A program made the translations under genes and the position numbers. Shown one piece after another: positions 37,268 through 47,343 of a stretch of 64,000 nucleotides of DNA. Where the stretch lies: NCBI GenBank assembly GCA_017456055.1, contig JAFTKC010000008.1, forward strand, positions 46,601-110,600, read 5' to 3'. The notes under the pieces are model-generated. The model was given only the letters and a program-made list of their open reading frames with translations, made no database searches and was not told the DNA's origin. The stretch is from Clostridia bacterium (GTDB lineage: Bacteria > Bacillota > Clostridia > Christensenellales > Borkfalkiaceae). Within the stretch, counting starts at the first letter, position 1. Each line of letters opens with the position of its first letter.

Positions 37268-38472
37268 TGAAGACGGCGTTAATACTATTCCGTTCGGCAG
37301 AAAGCCAAAACGAAGGGGAATATCTAGATAAAATTATATCGATATTTGCAAACAACGGATTTTTAATCAACTCGGTTGATATGCTTTCCGTTGACGACGA
37401 TTTAGGGTTTAAAAGAAGATTGGAGAGTCTTAAAGAGACGGCGGATAATTTAGCGATAATTTATAACCCCAATACTACTTTTAGCATTAAACAAAAAATT
37501 GCCGACGACGTGGAAACTTTTTTAGACGAAAATGAAAACGCTTTTAAGTTTTACGACGCAATTTGTAAAAGAGACGGAATAGAATACCCTATAGAATATT
37601 GCCATATCCCTATGGGAGCGACGCTTATTCCAAACGTACTAGGCGCATATCAAGGTTTTATGATAGACGATATGCAGTTCACAATGACGCTTTTGCCAAG
37701 CGAAATTAACGAAATAAGCGTTATGGTGGACAAGTATTTGGTGCCATATTTAGAAGAAAAATACGGCGTTAAAAGAAAGAGAGTCACCCTAAAATACGTG
37801 GGGGAAATAAATAAGGTAAATCAAGTCGTAGAAAAGGCAAGAGAGGTTAGCGAAAGTAAATTCTCTTGCGAGATAGAAGAAAAATACGGCGATATAAAAA
37901 TAAATCTTTTGTTTGAAAACTTTGAAACGGACGGCGGGGCAATCGCATTAAGATACATAGTTGGTAGTCTTAAGGAGGATATTTACGCCGAGTACGACGT
38001 GAGTTTAGAGCAAAGATTATTCGACGTGTTAGCCTTAAAAAATCTTAAGTTATCGGTGGCAGAATCTTTTACTTCAGGAAAAATTGCATCTTCGATAATA
38101 GAAAATTCAGGTGCATCGAAAATATTCCACGAAGGAATAGTGTGTTACTCAAATAAAAGCAAAGTTAAAAGACTCAACGTAAAGGTAGACGATTTAGTTA
38201 GAGAGGGGGCAGTTAGTTCTATAGTTGCCTACCAAATGGCGTTAGGGCTATTACAACAACCAGAGTGCGACGTGGCTATTGCAACCACGGGGATTGCAGG
38301 GCCTAAGAGCGACGATACCGAAAAACCCGTAGGGCTATGCTATATTGCAGTCGGTATGAGAGATGGTATTCATACTTATAAGTTTAACCTTACGGGAAAT
38401 AGAAAGGCTATCACCTTAAAAGCGAAAAATAAAGCGTTATTTTTAACGATTAAAAAACTAAAAAATTTATAA
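37267..38472 (+). CDS. cinA: CinA-like protein with degenerate N-terminal domain
   Basis: The 401-residue protein has CinA length and operon position (before recA). The C-terminal amidohydrolase domain (PncC, about residues 245-398) is recognisable from [14 protein letters not shown], the [14 protein letters not shown] block and TTGIAGP near 340. It keeps the catalytic Ser but has Phe where most relatives have Cys (AESCTGG). The N-terminal half should be a molybdopterin-binding-like domain with VGTELL and TGGLGPT motifs; neither is present and only general fold-like pattern remains. Nicotinamide nucleotide deamidation is possible for the C-terminal domain. Confidence 0.8.
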   Translation: MKTALILFRSAESQNEGEYLDKIISIFANNGFLINSVDMLSVDDDLGFKRRLESLKETADNLAIIYNPNTTFSIKQKIADDVETFLDENENAFKFYDAICKRDGIEYPIEYCHIPMGATLIPNVLGAYQGFMIDDMQFTMTLLPSEINEISVMVDKYLVPYLEEKYGVKRKRVTLKYVGEINKVNQVVEKAREVSESKFSCEIEEKYGDIKINLLFENFETDGGAIALRYIVGSLKEDIYAEYDVSLEQRLFDVLALKNLKLSVAESFTSGKIASSIIENSGASKIFHEGIVCYSNKSKVKRLNVKVDDLVREGAVSSIVAYQMALGLLQQPECDVAIATTGIAGPKSDDTEKPVGLCYIAVGMRDGIHTYKFNLTGNRKAITLKAKNKALFLTIKKLKNL

Positions 38473-38485
38473 AGAGGAAATGATA

Positions 38486-39490
38486 ATGGACGAAAACAAA
38501 ATGAAAGCGCTAGACGGAGTTATGGCGCAAATAGAAAAACAATTTGGAAAAGGCTCTATTATGAGACTTGGTCAAAACGCAGGCAATGAAGATATTGAAG
38601 TATTGCCTACGGGTTGTCTATCACTAGATTTAGCAATTGGCGTTGGTGGACTTCCAAGGGGCAGAATAATAGAGATTTACGGACCTGAATCTTCGGGTAA
38701 AACTACCGTTGCGCTTCACTGTATTGCAGAGGCTCAAAAGGCTGGTGGAATTGCAGCGTTTATCGACGCAGAACACGCTCTAGACCCAGTATATGCAAAG
38801 AATTTAGGCGTTAATCTTGACGAATTATACGTTTCTCAACCAGACACCGGTGAACAAGCGTTAGAAATTACTGCGTCTTTAGTTGGCAGTAAAGCCGTTG
38901 ATATTATCGTCGTGGACTCAGTTGCAGCCCTAACCCCTAAGGCTGAAATCGAAGGGGATATGGGTGATTCTCACGTGGGTTTACAAGCAAGACTAATGAG
39001 CCAAGCGCTTAGAAAGTTAACGGCTATCACTAATAAATCTAAAACTTGCATAATTTTTATCAACCAACTTCGTGAAAAGGTTGGCGTAATGTTCGGCAAC
39101 CCGGAAGTGACGGCGGGTGGTAAGGCGTTAAAGTTCTACGCTAGCGTTAGAATCGACGTTAGAAAGGGCGACGCATTGAAAAACACAGACGGTGTTTACG
39201 GAAATCATACAAAGGCAAAAATCGTTAAAAATAAGGTTGCGCCTCCGTTTAAGACGGCAGAATTCGATATTATTTTTGGCAAGGGAATATCAAACGCAAG
39301 TTGCCTAGTAGATTTAGGCGTTTCATACGGAATTTTAGAAAAGAGTGGGGCTTGGTTCTCGTATAACGGAGAAAAGATTGCTCAAGGCAGAGAAAAGGCT
39401 GTAGACTATCTAGAAAATAATCCAGAAATTGCCTTAGAATTAAGAGAAAAAATCGTACAAGCATTTAAGGAAAAAACGCAAAAAATCTAA
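38486..39490 (+). CDS. recA: RecA recombinase
   Basis: The 334-residue protein drives homologous pairing and LexA cleavage. Features are Walker [14 protein letters not shown] near residue 65, [19 protein letters not shown] near 142, the L2 loop and [17 protein letters not shown] near 197. ATG 38486 is preferred over ATG 38480 because AGAGGA (38473-38478) is then seven bases away rather than one. It ends the ftsK-led operon; no clear terminator is seen before the next promoter. Confidence 0.97.
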   Translation: MDENKMKALDGVMAQIEKQFGKGSIMRLGQNAGNEDIEVLPTGCLSLDLAIGVGGLPRGRIIEIYGPESSGKTTVALHCIAEAQKAGGIAAFIDAEHALDPVYAKNLGVNLDELYVSQPDTGEQALEITASLVGSKAVDIIVVDSVAALTPKAEIEGDMGDSHVGLQARLMSQALRKLTAITNKSKTCIIFINQLREKVGVMFGNPEVTAGGKALKFYASVRIDVRKGDALKNTDGVYGNHTKAKIVKNKVAPPFKTAEFDIIFGKGISNASCLVDLGVSYGILEKSGAWFSYNGEKIAQGREKAVDYLENNPEIALELREKIVQAFKEKTQKI

Positions 39491-39510
39491 CCCTCTTAAA
39501 AGCAAATCGA

Positions 39511-39539
39511 TTGACTTTTAATAAGCAATGATGTAATAT
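39511..39539 (+). promoter_or_regulatory. sigma-A promoter of rny
   Basis: TTGACT (39511-39516) and TAATAT (39534-39539) are 17 bp apart, giving a 50-base leader with an AGGAGG ribosome site before rny. Confidence 0.65.
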
Positions 39540-39596
39540 ATAAATAAGTAAATAATACGCTAATGAGCGTAAAAAATAAAACAGGAGGCAAAATAT

Positions 39597-41186
39597 ATGC
39601 AAAACACAAATTTTGGCTCTCTGTTCTTAACAGGTTTTTTTGATTCTTTTGATATAGGTTGGCTACTATTATTTATAGTGGGCGCAGTGATTGCGTTTTT
39701 ACTAACCTTCGTTTTAGTTAGAAAAGATTTTAAAAACAAACACGGTTCTTATAAAGAAATGAAGGACCGTTTGGTTGCCGAAGCTATGGCAGAGAGTAAA
39801 AACATAAGAAAAGAGGCAATCTTAGAGGCGAAAGAACAGGAGCTTAAACTCCGTGGCGAATTCGAGCGTGAGTGCAAGGAAAAGCGCACGGAACTACAAA
39901 GATTAGAGAATAAACTCAATCAAAAAGACGAAAACATTACCAAAAAGAGCGAAGAACTTTCTCGTCAACAAAATGCGTTGAAGAGTAAAGAAGCAGAACT
40001 TGAAAGCAAACTCGGCGAAGTAAAACAACAACACGAGAAAATGCTTGAAGAGTTTGAAAAAGTCGCTCAAATGAGTAGAGAAGAGGCTAAACAACAACTT
40101 ATCGACACCTTTATTGACGAGGCTAAAAAGGACGCTGTAGGTATGATTAAAAATATCGAGGCTGAAGCAAAGGAAGAGGGTGAGAGAAAGGCAAAAGAAA
40201 TAGTTAGTTTAGCAATTCAAAAATGCTCGACCGACCAAGCGTCTGAAATCACCGTTTCGGTAGTTCCACTACCAAACGACGATATGAAAGCGAGAATTAT
40301 CGGTAGAGAAGGTAGAAACATTAGAACGCTTGAAAACGCTACGGGTATCGAACTTATTATCGACGATACGCCGGAAGTAGTTATCGTTTCGGGCTTTGAC
40401 CCAGTTAGAAGAGAAACGGCAAAAATCGCTTTAGAGCGTTTGATTCAAGACGGAAGAATTCACCCTGCAAGAATTGAAGAAACGGTTGAAAAGGTTAAAA
40501 AAGAACTCGATCAACAAATTAAAGAAGCAGGCGAATCGGCGATGTTCGAGTGTGGAGTATTCGGCTTGCACCCAGAACTTGTAAAGACTTTAGGTAGACT
40601 AAAATTCCGTACGAGTTATGGTCAAAACGTGCTAAAACACTCAATTGAAGTTTCTCACTTAGCAGGCGTAATGGCAACCGAACTCGGCGTAGATGCGGCA
40701 ATGGCTAAGAGAGCAGGCTTGCTTCACGACTTAGGTAAAGCAGTTGACTACGAAGTTGAGGGAACGCACATGCAAATCGGTGCAGACCTTGCTAAAAAGT
40801 ATAGAGAAAATCACAACGTAGTAAATGCAATACTCGCTCACCATGGCGACGTTGAGCCAAAGACTATCGAAGCAGTTTTAGTTGCATCGGCAGACGCTAT
40901 TTCAGGCGCAAGACCTGGCGCTAGAAGAGAAACGACCACTAACTATATTAAGAGATTGCAAAAACTCGAAGAGATTTCTATGGGCTTTAAGGGCGTTGAA
41001 AAATGCTATGCAATTCAAGCGGGTAGAGAAGTTAGAGTTATGGTTAAACCAGAACAAGTTAACGACGCTGAAACCTTATTCTTGGCAAAAGAAATCGCTA
41101 AAAAGATTGAACAAGAAATGGAATATCCTGGTCAAATCAAAGTAAACGTAATTAGAGAGTGGCGCGCCACCGAATACGCAAAATAA
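39597..41186 (+). CDS. rny: RNase Y
   Basis: The 529-residue membrane-anchored endoribonuclease starts mRNA decay. One transmembrane helix (about residues 20-40) is followed by a long charged coiled coil (50-195). A KH domain with [19 protein letters not shown] (about 238-256) comes next, and then an HD domain with [12 protein letters not shown] near 381. The order recA-rny is conserved in Firmicutes. AGGAGG stands eight bases before the ATG. Confidence 0.96.
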   Translation: MQNTNFGSLFLTGFFDSFDIGWLLLFIVGAVIAFLLTFVLVRKDFKNKHGSYKEMKDRLVAEAMAESKNIRKEAILEAKEQELKLRGEFERECKEKRTELQRLENKLNQKDENITKKSEELSRQQNALKSKEAELESKLGEVKQQHEKMLEEFEKVAQMSREEAKQQLIDTFIDEAKKDAVGMIKNIEAEAKEEGERKAKEIVSLAIQKCSTDQASEITVSVVPLPNDDMKARIIGREGRNIRTLENATGIELIIDDTPEVVIVSGFDPVRRETAKIALERLIQDGRIHPARIEETVEKVKKELDQQIKEAGESAMFECGVFGLHPELVKTLGRLKFRTSYGQNVLKHSIEVSHLAGVMATELGVDAAMAKRAGLLHDLGKAVDYEVEGTHMQIGADLAKKYRENHNVVNAILAHHGDVEPKTIEAVLVASADAISGARPGARRETTTNYIKRLQKLEEISMGFKGVEKCYAIQAGREVRVMVKPEQVNDAETLFLAKEIAKKIEQEMEYPGQIKVNVIREWRATEYAK

Positions 41187-41214
41187 GGTTTATAAATAAA
41201 GCGACTAATAAAAG

Positions 41215-41238
41215 CGACGGAAATTTCCGTCGTTTTTT
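41215..41238 (+). terminator. terminator after rny
   Basis: CGACGGAAA (41215-41223) and TTTCCGTCG (41224-41232) form a perfect dyad followed by TTTTTT. Confidence 0.88.
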
Positions 41239-41256
41239 AATTAAATGAAAAACTTA

Positions 41257-41285
41257 TTGCAACTTTTATATAAATATGCTAAAAT
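41257..41285 (+). promoter_or_regulatory. sigma-A promoter of the flavoprotein gene
   Basis: TTGCAA (41257-41262) and TAAAAT (41280-41285) are 17 bp apart. The leader of about 55 bases contains a small CGCC/GGCG hairpin (41303-41319) of unknown role. Confidence 0.65.
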
Positions 41286-41348
41286 AAATTTGATTTTAAG
41301 ATCGCCTGTTTTTTGGGCGTATAAAGGTTAAAATGGAGTGTTAAAGAT

Positions 41349-41885
41349 ATGAGTAAAAAAGTTTTAATTTTGTCAGGAAGTCCACGTAAGGAGGGCAACT
41401 CGGATATTCTTTGCAACGAATTTATGCGTGGGGCAATAGAAGCGGGGAACGTTGTTGAGAAAATTCGTGTGGCAGAGAAGAAAATCGGTTATTGTCGTGC
41501 TTGTTATGCGTGCAAGGAAAATGGTGTTTGCGTAATAAAAGACGATATGGCGGAAGTTCTTCAAAAGATGATTGATGCTGACGTATTGGTGTTGGCAAGT
41601 CCCGTATATTTTTATTCGATAGACGCTCAATTAAAGGCTCTTATTGATAGAACGGTTGCACGTTGGCTTGAAGTTAAAGATAAAGAGTTTTATTACATAA
41701 TTACTGCCGCTGATGAAGAAATTGCTTCAGCACAAACCACGCTTGATTGCTTTAGAGGGTACGCCGATTGTGTTGAGGGCGCTAAAGAAATGGGCATAGT
41801 TTACGGTATGGGCAACTATGAAATGGGCGAAGTTAAAGATAAAAAGGCTATGATAGAAGCATACGAAATGGGGAAGAAAGTATAG
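41349..41885 (+). CDS. iron-sulfur flavoprotein-like NAD(P)H:FMN oxidoreductase
   Basis: The 178-residue flavodoxin-fold protein begins LILSGSPRKEGNSDIL (residues 5-20), the FMN phosphate loop. It has a compact Cys cluster YCRACYACKENGVC (48-61), the spacing of iron-sulfur flavoproteins of anaerobes, then ASPVYFYSIDAQLKALIDR near 84. It probably moves electrons or detoxifies oxidants; substrate unknown. It has its own promoter and no terminator before the next gene's promoter. Confidence 0.85.
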   Translation: MSKKVLILSGSPRKEGNSDILCNEFMRGAIEAGNVVEKIRVAEKKIGYCRACYACKENGVCVIKDDMAEVLQKMIDADVLVLASPVYFYSIDAQLKALIDRTVARWLEVKDKEFYYIITAADEEIASAQTTLDCFRGYADCVEGAKEMGIVYGMGNYEMGEVKDKKAMIEAYEMGKKV

Positions 41886-41906
41886 GTTAAAATTAAACTT
41901 TTGTCC

Positions 41907-41935
41907 TTGACTTTCATTACTTCATTGTGTATAAT
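41907..41935 (+). promoter_or_regulatory. sigma-A promoter of the creatininase-family gene
   Basis: TTGACT (41907-41912) and perfect TATAAT (41930-41935) are 17 bp apart; AGAGG and the ATG follow about 30 bases later. Confidence 0.75.
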
Positions 41936-41967
41936 ATTTATACAATCAAAAAAAGAGGTAAAAAACT

Positions 41968-42705
41968 ATGCAAATGCTTGAAATGTTATATGATGAAATC
42001 CAAGACGCTGTGGAAAGAAAAGTGCCGTTTGTTATTCCTATCGGTACGCTAGAGTATCACGCTCGCCACGCTTCTTGTGGAACTGATACGCTAGTAATTA
42101 CGGGCTGTCTTAGAGAGTTAGAAAAGGAAAAGGAGATTGTCGTTTGTCCTCCTATTTGGTACGGCGTAGCGTCGTACGCAGTATGCGAGCCTAAGCCAAG
42201 CCATTTCCACGTAGACGAAGATGCATACGTAAATTACCTTTACTATATATTAAAGTCTATGATTGATGCAGGGCATAAAAATATCTACCTTGTTGCGCAT
42301 CATCAAACTGAGGGCGCAGGCTTAATGCCTATGACCATTGCTTGCCACAAGGCTGCTAAGAAAGTGACTATGGAATATATGGAACAAAAACTCGGAAAGG
42401 GTTGGTGGGGCAGTGATGCCTACGCTTCATATTACGAAGATATGGGCAGTGCAGACGATCCGTTCTCTTACATAAAGGTTATCCCACTTATTGGGGCAGA
42501 CGCACAAATTAAGTGTGGTGGCTTTGATCATGCGGGCAAATGGGAAACTAGTCTTTTGATGGGAACTTATCCAGAACTAGTAGACTTAAGCCGTTGCGAG
42601 AGAAATACCGAGTGGTTTGCTGAAAGTGCTAAAGAAGCAAGTGAAGAAACGGGTAAACACATGGTAAACTGCACGTTAGAGTGGCTTAGAAAGACAATCG
42701 TGTAA
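41968..42705 (+). CDS. creatininase-family amidohydrolase
   Basis: The 245-residue protein has the creatininase metal motif GTLEYHARHASCGTD (residues 26-40: Glu, His and Asp ligands), an AHHQTEGAG segment where relatives usually read NGHGGN, and DHAGKWETSLLM near 189 (usually HAGELETS). The fold is clear but the second-shell motifs differ, so substrate is unclear; family members act on creatinine, on formamides in pyrrole or riboflavin-type pathways, or in peptide-cofactor maturation. It stands alone behind its own promoter. Confidence 0.82.
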   Translation: MQMLEMLYDEIQDAVERKVPFVIPIGTLEYHARHASCGTDTLVITGCLRELEKEKEIVVCPPIWYGVASYAVCEPKPSHFHVDEDAYVNYLYYILKSMIDAGHKNIYLVAHHQTEGAGLMPMTIACHKAAKKVTMEYMEQKLGKGWWGSDAYASYYEDMGSADDPFSYIKVIPLIGADAQIKCGGFDHAGKWETSLLMGTYPELVDLSRCERNTEWFAESAKEASEETGKHMVNCTLEWLRKTIV

Positions 42706-42734
42706 AACTAAAATAATCATTTTTATAGTTAAAA

Positions 42735-42775
42735 AAAGGCTATCTCAATTTTGAGATAGCCTTTATAATTTTTAT
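42735..42775. terminator. bidirectional terminator between the creatininase-family gene and guaA
   Basis: AAAGGCTATCTCAA (42735-42748) and TTGAGATAGCCTTT (42751-42764) form a perfect 14-bp stem with a TT loop, A-rich before and T-rich after, serving convergent genes. Confidence 0.9.
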
Positions 42776-42779
42776 TTTA

Positions 42780-43760
42780 TTATTCCCACTCGATAGTTGC
42801 TACAGGCTTTGGAGTTAGGTCGTATAAAACACGGTTAACTCCTTCAATTTCATTAGTGATTCTATCGGTAATTTTCTTTAGAACTTCAAATGGAACTTCT
42901 TCGATAGTAGCAGTCATTGCGTCCTCGGTGTTTACAGCGCGTAGAATAACAGGATATCCTTCGTATCTAGCGTTGTTTTTAACGCCTACCGACTTGAAGT
43001 TTGGGACTGCCGTAAAGTATTGCCAAACCTTTTGGTCTAAGCCGTAGTTAGCAAACTCTTCACGCAAGATTGCGTCTGACTCTCTAACGATTTCAAGTCT
43101 TTCTCTTGTGATTTCGCCAAGACATCTAACGCCAAGTCCTGGCCCTGGGAACGGTTGACGATAAACCATATCTTTAGGAAGCCCTAAGGTGACACCCACC
43201 ATTCTAACTTCGTCTTTATATAATAGTTGAAGTGGTTCTACTAATTGGAAATTTAAATCCTCTGGTAGTCCGCCTACGTTGTGGTGCGCTTTTACGCCGT
43301 CACTTTCTAAAATATCGGGGTAGATAGTGCCTTGTGCTAAAAATTCAATGCCTTCTAATTTTCTAGCCTCTTCTTCAAATACTCTAATAAATTCAGCGCC
43401 GATAATCTTTCTCTTGTTTTCAGGCTCGCAAACTCCTTTTAACTTGCCTAAAAATCTATCAGCCGCATCAACGTAAACGAGATTGGCTTTCATTTGATTT
43501 TGGAAAACTTCAACCACTTGTTCGGGCTCGCCTTTACGAAGTAAGCCGTGATTAACGTGCACGCAAACTAATTGGTTTCCAATAGCCTTGATAAGTAGGG
43601 CTGCAACCACCGAACTATCAACTCCACCGGAGAGAGCGAGCAAAACTTTTTTGTCTTTTACTTGCTCTTTAATTTTTTTAACTTCTTGCTCGATAAATTT
43701 TTCGGCAAGGGCAGTAGTAGTAATTCTTTCCATGCTTTCGGGACGAACTATTTTGTCCAT
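42780..43760 (-). CDS. guaA: GMP synthase, ATP pyrophosphatase part only
   Basis: The 326-residue protein is the synthetase half of GuaA: PP-loop SGGVDSS (44-50), [12 protein letters not shown] near 73, HHNVGGLP near 160, [20 protein letters not shown] near 202 and the C-terminal dimer domain ending [11 protein letters not shown]. It converts XMP to GMP. The roughly 190-residue N-terminal glutaminase domain present in usual 510-residue GuaA is absent, and no separate glutaminase gene is adjacent. It follows gltX by 35 bases with AAGGAG before its ATG. Such short GuaA proteins are known in archaea (with a separate partner) and, as I recall, some Clostridia. Confidence 0.93.
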   Translation of the reverse strand: MDKIVRPESMERITTTALAEKFIEQEVKKIKEQVKDKKVLLALSGGVDSSVVAALLIKAIGNQLVCVHVNHGLLRKGEPEQVVEVFQNQMKANLVYVDAADRFLGKLKGVCEPENKRKIIGAEFIRVFEEEARKLEGIEFLAQGTIYPDILESDGVKAHHNVGGLPEDLNFQLVEPLQLLYKDEVRMVGVTLGLPKDMVYRQPFPGPGLGVRCLGEITRERLEIVRESDAILREEFANYGLDQKVWQYFTAVPNFKSVGVKNNARYEGYPVILRAVNTEDAMTATIEEVPFEVLKKITDRITNEIEGVNRVLYDLTPKPVATIEWE

Positions 43761-43795
43761 AAATTTTACTCCTTTTAGTAAAAAGATTTTCGGCT

Positions 43796-45469
43796 TTAGT
43801 TTTGATAATTTTCGGTAAAGAATTTGAATCTCTTATAGAGTTCGTCTTTACCTAAAATTTGCATAATTTCATATAGGTTAGGGGTGCAACTTCTAGTAGT
43901 GAACACAACTCTTAATACCGTGCTTATATCTGCAACGTTGCCTTTGAAATTATCCGGATTTTTCTTGTATTCTTTTATGTTAGAAGCGTAGCCTAACTTA
44001 TCGCACATTTCCTTAATTTTTCCAAACCAAACGGTATTGTCGTCGTTAATATCAAAGTAATTATTAAAGTATTCGTTAACGAGTTCAATTATAGTTTCTT
44101 TATCGGTTATCTTCTTAAAGTCGTAAACTACGGGATTATCAAAGTATTCATCGTACATATATTCTACTTGTGAATAGATGTCCTTAAACGTCACGTAGTC
44201 TTTTCTAGGTTTAACCGATTCTCTTTCGATATTTATTATTCTCTTGAAATACTCTGCGTCCTTCTCGATTAAAGATGCGAGTTTTTGGTCGTAAGTTTTA
44301 GCCCAATCGTACGCTAGGGAATATAGGGTATCCTTATTCATTTTAGAGATTATATCTTTAGAAATGTTGTTTAACTTTTCAATATCGAATATAGCGCCAC
44401 TCTTGCTCATCTTTTCAATAGAAAGATTAAAGTCTTCTTCGGGAAGAGTTGGGTTTTCTGCACGCCACTCTTCAAAGTTAGAGTTGATTAACGTGAGTAA
44501 ATATTCGATAATTGCCTTAGTTGGATAGCCTTGCTCAAAAAACCATCTAGAATCTGCCCAAGCGTCGTATCTTTTAGAGATTTTTCTAACTACGTTGGTG
44601 TTTGGGTCAACGGTCATAACTTGCGCCGTGTGTAGATAGTTTGGCGCTGGTAAATTCATATATCTAAAGAGTTGTAAATGTAGTGGAACGCTTGGCAACC
44701 AACTTTCGTCACGTATAACGGTGGTGGTGCGCATAAGCGTATCGTCAACTAGGTGGGCTAGGTGATATAGCGCAGTCTTGTCGCTCTTTAAAATAACGTA
44801 GTCCACAAAGTTTTCAATGAAAGAAATTTCGCCACGCAAAACGTCGTTGCAGGTGACTCTCTCGTATTGGTCTCCGTCCGACTTAATTCTAATCTTAAAG
44901 GTTTTACCTGCGTCTAAATTTTCCTTAACTTGCTCGTAAGAAAGATTTCTACATTTTGCCCATCTTCCGTGATAGCCTGATGGGGCGGACAATCTCTTTT
45001 GCTCGTTCCTTGCAATTTCTTCCTCTTCTTCGGTGCAGAAGCATGGATAAGCAAGACCTCTAGAAACTAGGTCTTTTACAAACGCTTTATAATATTCGGT
45101 ACGATTGCTTTGTAGGTATGGTCCGTATTCGCCGATCTCTTCTTCTTTACTAACGTAGCCCTCGTCGATTTTAATGCCCATCTTAATTAAAAGTGGATAA
45201 ATTAAGTCGGCTGAGCCTTCAACTTCTCTCTTTTTATCGGTGTCTTCAATACGGAGCATAAACTTTCCGCCCGTACTATGCGCTAGAAAACTATTTATTA
45301 CGGCTTGGTATACGCCACCAATATGAACGTATCCCGTAGGACTAGGCGCAAAACGGGTGACTAGCGAACCTTCACCTAAACCTCTCTTTGGGTATTTAGC
45401 ATATAATTCTTCAACGGTTATCGTCACTTCAGGAAACAATAACTCGGCAATATCTTTAGAAGTATACAT
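43796..45469 (-). CDS. gltX: glutamyl-tRNA synthetase (probably non-discriminating)
   Basis: The 557-residue class I synthetase has [14 protein letters not shown] near residue 35, a cysteine pair region [21 protein letters not shown] and the KISKRYDAW loop near 301 (KMSKS equivalent). It is longer than standard GluRS (about 480) with an N-terminal extension of about 34 residues. I start at the ATG at 45469 because AGGAGG lies just upstream; a longer frame to 45517 has no RBS. Divergent gatCAB suggests it also charges tRNA-Gln with Glu for later amidation (inference). It is co-oriented with guaA. Confidence 0.9.
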   Translation of the reverse strand: MYTSKDIAELLFPEVTITVEELYAKYPKRGLGEGSLVTRFAPSPTGYVHIGGVYQAVINSFLAHSTGGKFMLRIEDTDKKREVEGSADLIYPLLIKMGIKIDEGYVSKEEEIGEYGPYLQSNRTEYYKAFVKDLVSRGLAYPCFCTEEEEEIARNEQKRLSAPSGYHGRWAKCRNLSYEQVKENLDAGKTFKIRIKSDGDQYERVTCNDVLRGEISFIENFVDYVILKSDKTALYHLAHLVDDTLMRTTTVIRDESWLPSVPLHLQLFRYMNLPAPNYLHTAQVMTVDPNTNVVRKISKRYDAWADSRWFFEQGYPTKAIIEYLLTLINSNFEEWRAENPTLPEEDFNLSIEKMSKSGAIFDIEKLNNISKDIISKMNKDTLYSLAYDWAKTYDQKLASLIEKDAEYFKRIINIERESVKPRKDYVTFKDIYSQVEYMYDEYFDNPVVYDFKKITDKETIIELVNEYFNNYFDINDDNTVWFGKIKEMCDKLGYASNIKEYKKNPDNFKGNVADISTVLRVVFTTRSCTPNLYEIMQILGKDELYKRFKFFTENYQN

Positions 45470-45608
45470 AACATTCCTCCTGCTTAATAGATTAACACAA
45501 ATAAAAAAAAATAGCAACGAAATAAAAAATATAAATATAAAAAAATACTAATAATATATTTGTCAAACAAAATAGACAAAAAAAATTGATTAAAATCGAC
45601 CAAAATAC

Positions 45609-45637
45609 TTGTCAATAAAAACTCTAAATGCTATAAT
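45609..45637 (+). promoter_or_regulatory. sigma-A promoter of gatCAB
   Basis: TTGTCA (45609-45614) and perfect TATAAT (45632-45637) are 17 bp apart. The 190-base divergent region to gltX is extremely AT-rich; no convincing minus-strand promoter could be fixed. Confidence 0.75.
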
Positions 45638-45658
45638 TACAAAAGTAGGAGATAGACT

Positions 45659-45934
45659 ATGAAATTAGATGAAATTAAAATGTCAGCAGACCTCTCTAAG
45701 TTAGAATTTAGCGAAGAAGAACTTTTAGGTTTTGCTTCGGAGTTCGACGAGATTGACGAGGTGATTAAGAGAGTAGAAGGCGTTTCTTGCGACGTGGAAT
45801 ATAAAATTCCCGTAAAAGAGTATGCCGACTTAAAAGAAGACGTGGTAGAGCCTTCTTATTCAAGGGAAGAAATATTGAAAAACGCGCCTAGAAAGGACAG
45901 TATTTCCTTTATTCTTCCAAAGGTGGTGGAATAA
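45659..45934 (+). CDS. gatC: GatC, amidotransferase subunit C
   Basis: The 91-residue protein has the GatC pattern: MSADLSKLEFSEEEL, DEVIKRVEGVSCD and LKEDVVEPSYSREEILKNAP near the end. It stabilises GatA in the Glu-tRNA-Gln (and Asp-tRNA-Asn) amidotransferase. AGGAGA precedes the ATG; its stop overlaps gatA by one base (TAATG). Confidence 0.93.
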   Translation: MKLDEIKMSADLSKLEFSEEELLGFASEFDEIDEVIKRVEGVSCDVEYKIPVKEYADLKEDVVEPSYSREEILKNAPRKDSISFILPKVVE

Positions 45935-47343
45935 TGGAATTGAATAAATTAGGCGTTATAGAAGCCAATAAAAAGTATATTGACGGCGAGTTCTCTGCCG
46001 TTGAAATGGTCAATGCTTGTATAGAAAGCATAAAAGAGCACGCCGACAAAAACGCAGTTATCGAGGTTTTTGATGACGCGATTTGTTGTGCCGAAAAATT
46101 GGATGCAAAAAGAGAGGCGAAAGAAAAATTAGGAAAGTTAGCAGGAACGGTCGTTTTAGTAAAAGACAATATTTTAGTAAAGGGCAAGAAAGCGACTGCT
46201 TCAAGCAATTTCTTAAAGAATTTTGAGAGCATTTACTCTGCAACGGTAGTTAATAAAATGCTAAGTGAAGACGCAATTATTCTCGGCAGAACTAATATGG
46301 ACGAGTTTGCAATGGGATCGGACGGCAGTTCTTCTATATACGGAAAAACTAAAAACGCAATCGACGATAATTATAGTGCAGGTGGAAGTAGTTCGGGCTC
46401 GGCAGTTGCAGTTAAATTAAACGATTGTACTTTCGCTCTAGGTACGGATACGGGTGGATCTATAAGATTTCCAGCATCATATAATGGAGTTTGTGGCGTT
46501 AAACCAACCTACGGAACGGTTTCAAGGAACGGCGTTTACGCATACGCTTCTAGTTTTAACCAAGTTGGTCCTATAACCAAAAACGCTAAAGATAGCGCTT
46601 ACGTTTTAGAAATTATCGCAGGCGTAGACCAAATGGATATGACCACCTTAAATTATCAAGCATACGATTTCTCTAGCCTTATTGGAGAAGACGTAAGCGG
46701 AAAGGTTTACGCAGTTGAAAAAAACATCTCTTCACTTATCAAAGATAAGGAGTGCGAGAGTTATTTCAACGCGCTCGTTGACTTTATCAAGGCTAAGGGT
46801 GGAGTTATAAAGGAAATAGAGATTGACAATATTTTAAGAGTTGGCGACGTTTATAAATTAGTTGCTTACGCTGAGGCTAGCAGTAATTTATCTAGATACG
46901 ACGGCTTAAAATATACCACTCAAGCGCAAGACTGTCTAAGCGCTCAAGAAATCTACGTTAAGAGTAGGTCGCAAGGCTTCGGCAAGGAAGTTAAAAAGAG
47001 AATTATGCTCGGCAACTATATCCTTTCTAAAAAGGAAGTTTACGCTAAGGCAAAAAATCTTCAACAACTTATCATAAATAGTTATAATGAGAAAATGCAA
47101 GGGGTGGACTGCCTATTATTGCCAACTTCGTTTGGCGTTGCTCCAAAGGCTAGTGAAAACCGCCAAGAGTGTATTTTAGGCGTTTTAGCAAACGTTTTGA
47201 GAGCACCTTCTATTAGTATTCCTTACGCAAAAAATAAGGAAGGGCTTCCTTTGGGCGTTCAAATCATGGCTAAAGAGTTAGATGAAAAGAAAATCTATCA
47301 ACTTGCGGTATCAATAGAAAAAAATTACGGGGAGGTAAGATAA
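45934..47343 (+). CDS. gatA: GatA, amidotransferase subunit A
   Basis: The 469-residue amidase-signature enzyme frees ammonia from glutamine. The Ser-cisSer-Lys triad regions are visible: LVKDNILVKG (Lys near residue 76) and SAGGSSSGSAVAV with TDTGGSIRFPAS (near 147-180). The subunits are coupled: it overlaps gatC and gatB by single bases. Confidence 0.96.
   Translation: MELNKLGVIEANKKYIDGEFSAVEMVNACIESIKEHADKNAVIEVFDDAICCAEKLDAKREAKEKLGKLAGTVVLVKDNILVKGKKATASSNFLKNFESIYSATVVNKMLSEDAIILGRTNMDEFAMGSDGSSSIYGKTKNAIDDNYSAGGSSSGSAVAVKLNDCTFALGTDTGGSIRFPASYNGVCGVKPTYGTVSRNGVYAYASSFNQVGPITKNAKDSAYVLEIIAGVDQMDMTTLNYQAYDFSSLIGEDVSGKVYAVEKNISSLIKDKECESYFNALVDFIKAKGGVIKEIEIDNILRVGDVYKLVAYAEASSNLSRYDGLKYTTQAQDCLSAQEIYVKSRSQGFGKEVKKRIMLGNYILSKKEVYAKAKNLQQLIINSYNEKMQGVDCLLLPTSFGVAPKASENRQECILGVLANVLRAPSISIPYAKNKEGLPLGVQIMAKELDEKKIYQLAVSIEKNYGEVR

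Noticed and set aside
41303-41319. CGCC/GGCG hairpin in the flavoprotein leader as a riboswitch or terminator
   Set aside because: The stem is only four base pairs with a nine-base loop and no T tract in the right place; no known motif fits.
45470-45517. Extended start of gltX at 45517
   Set aside because: It lacks an RBS and reads through the AGGAGG that serves ATG 45469.
45470-45600. Minus-strand promoter for gltX
   Set aside because: A TTGACA-like box exists on the minus strand near 45561-45566, but no -10 box at acceptable spacing was convincing.
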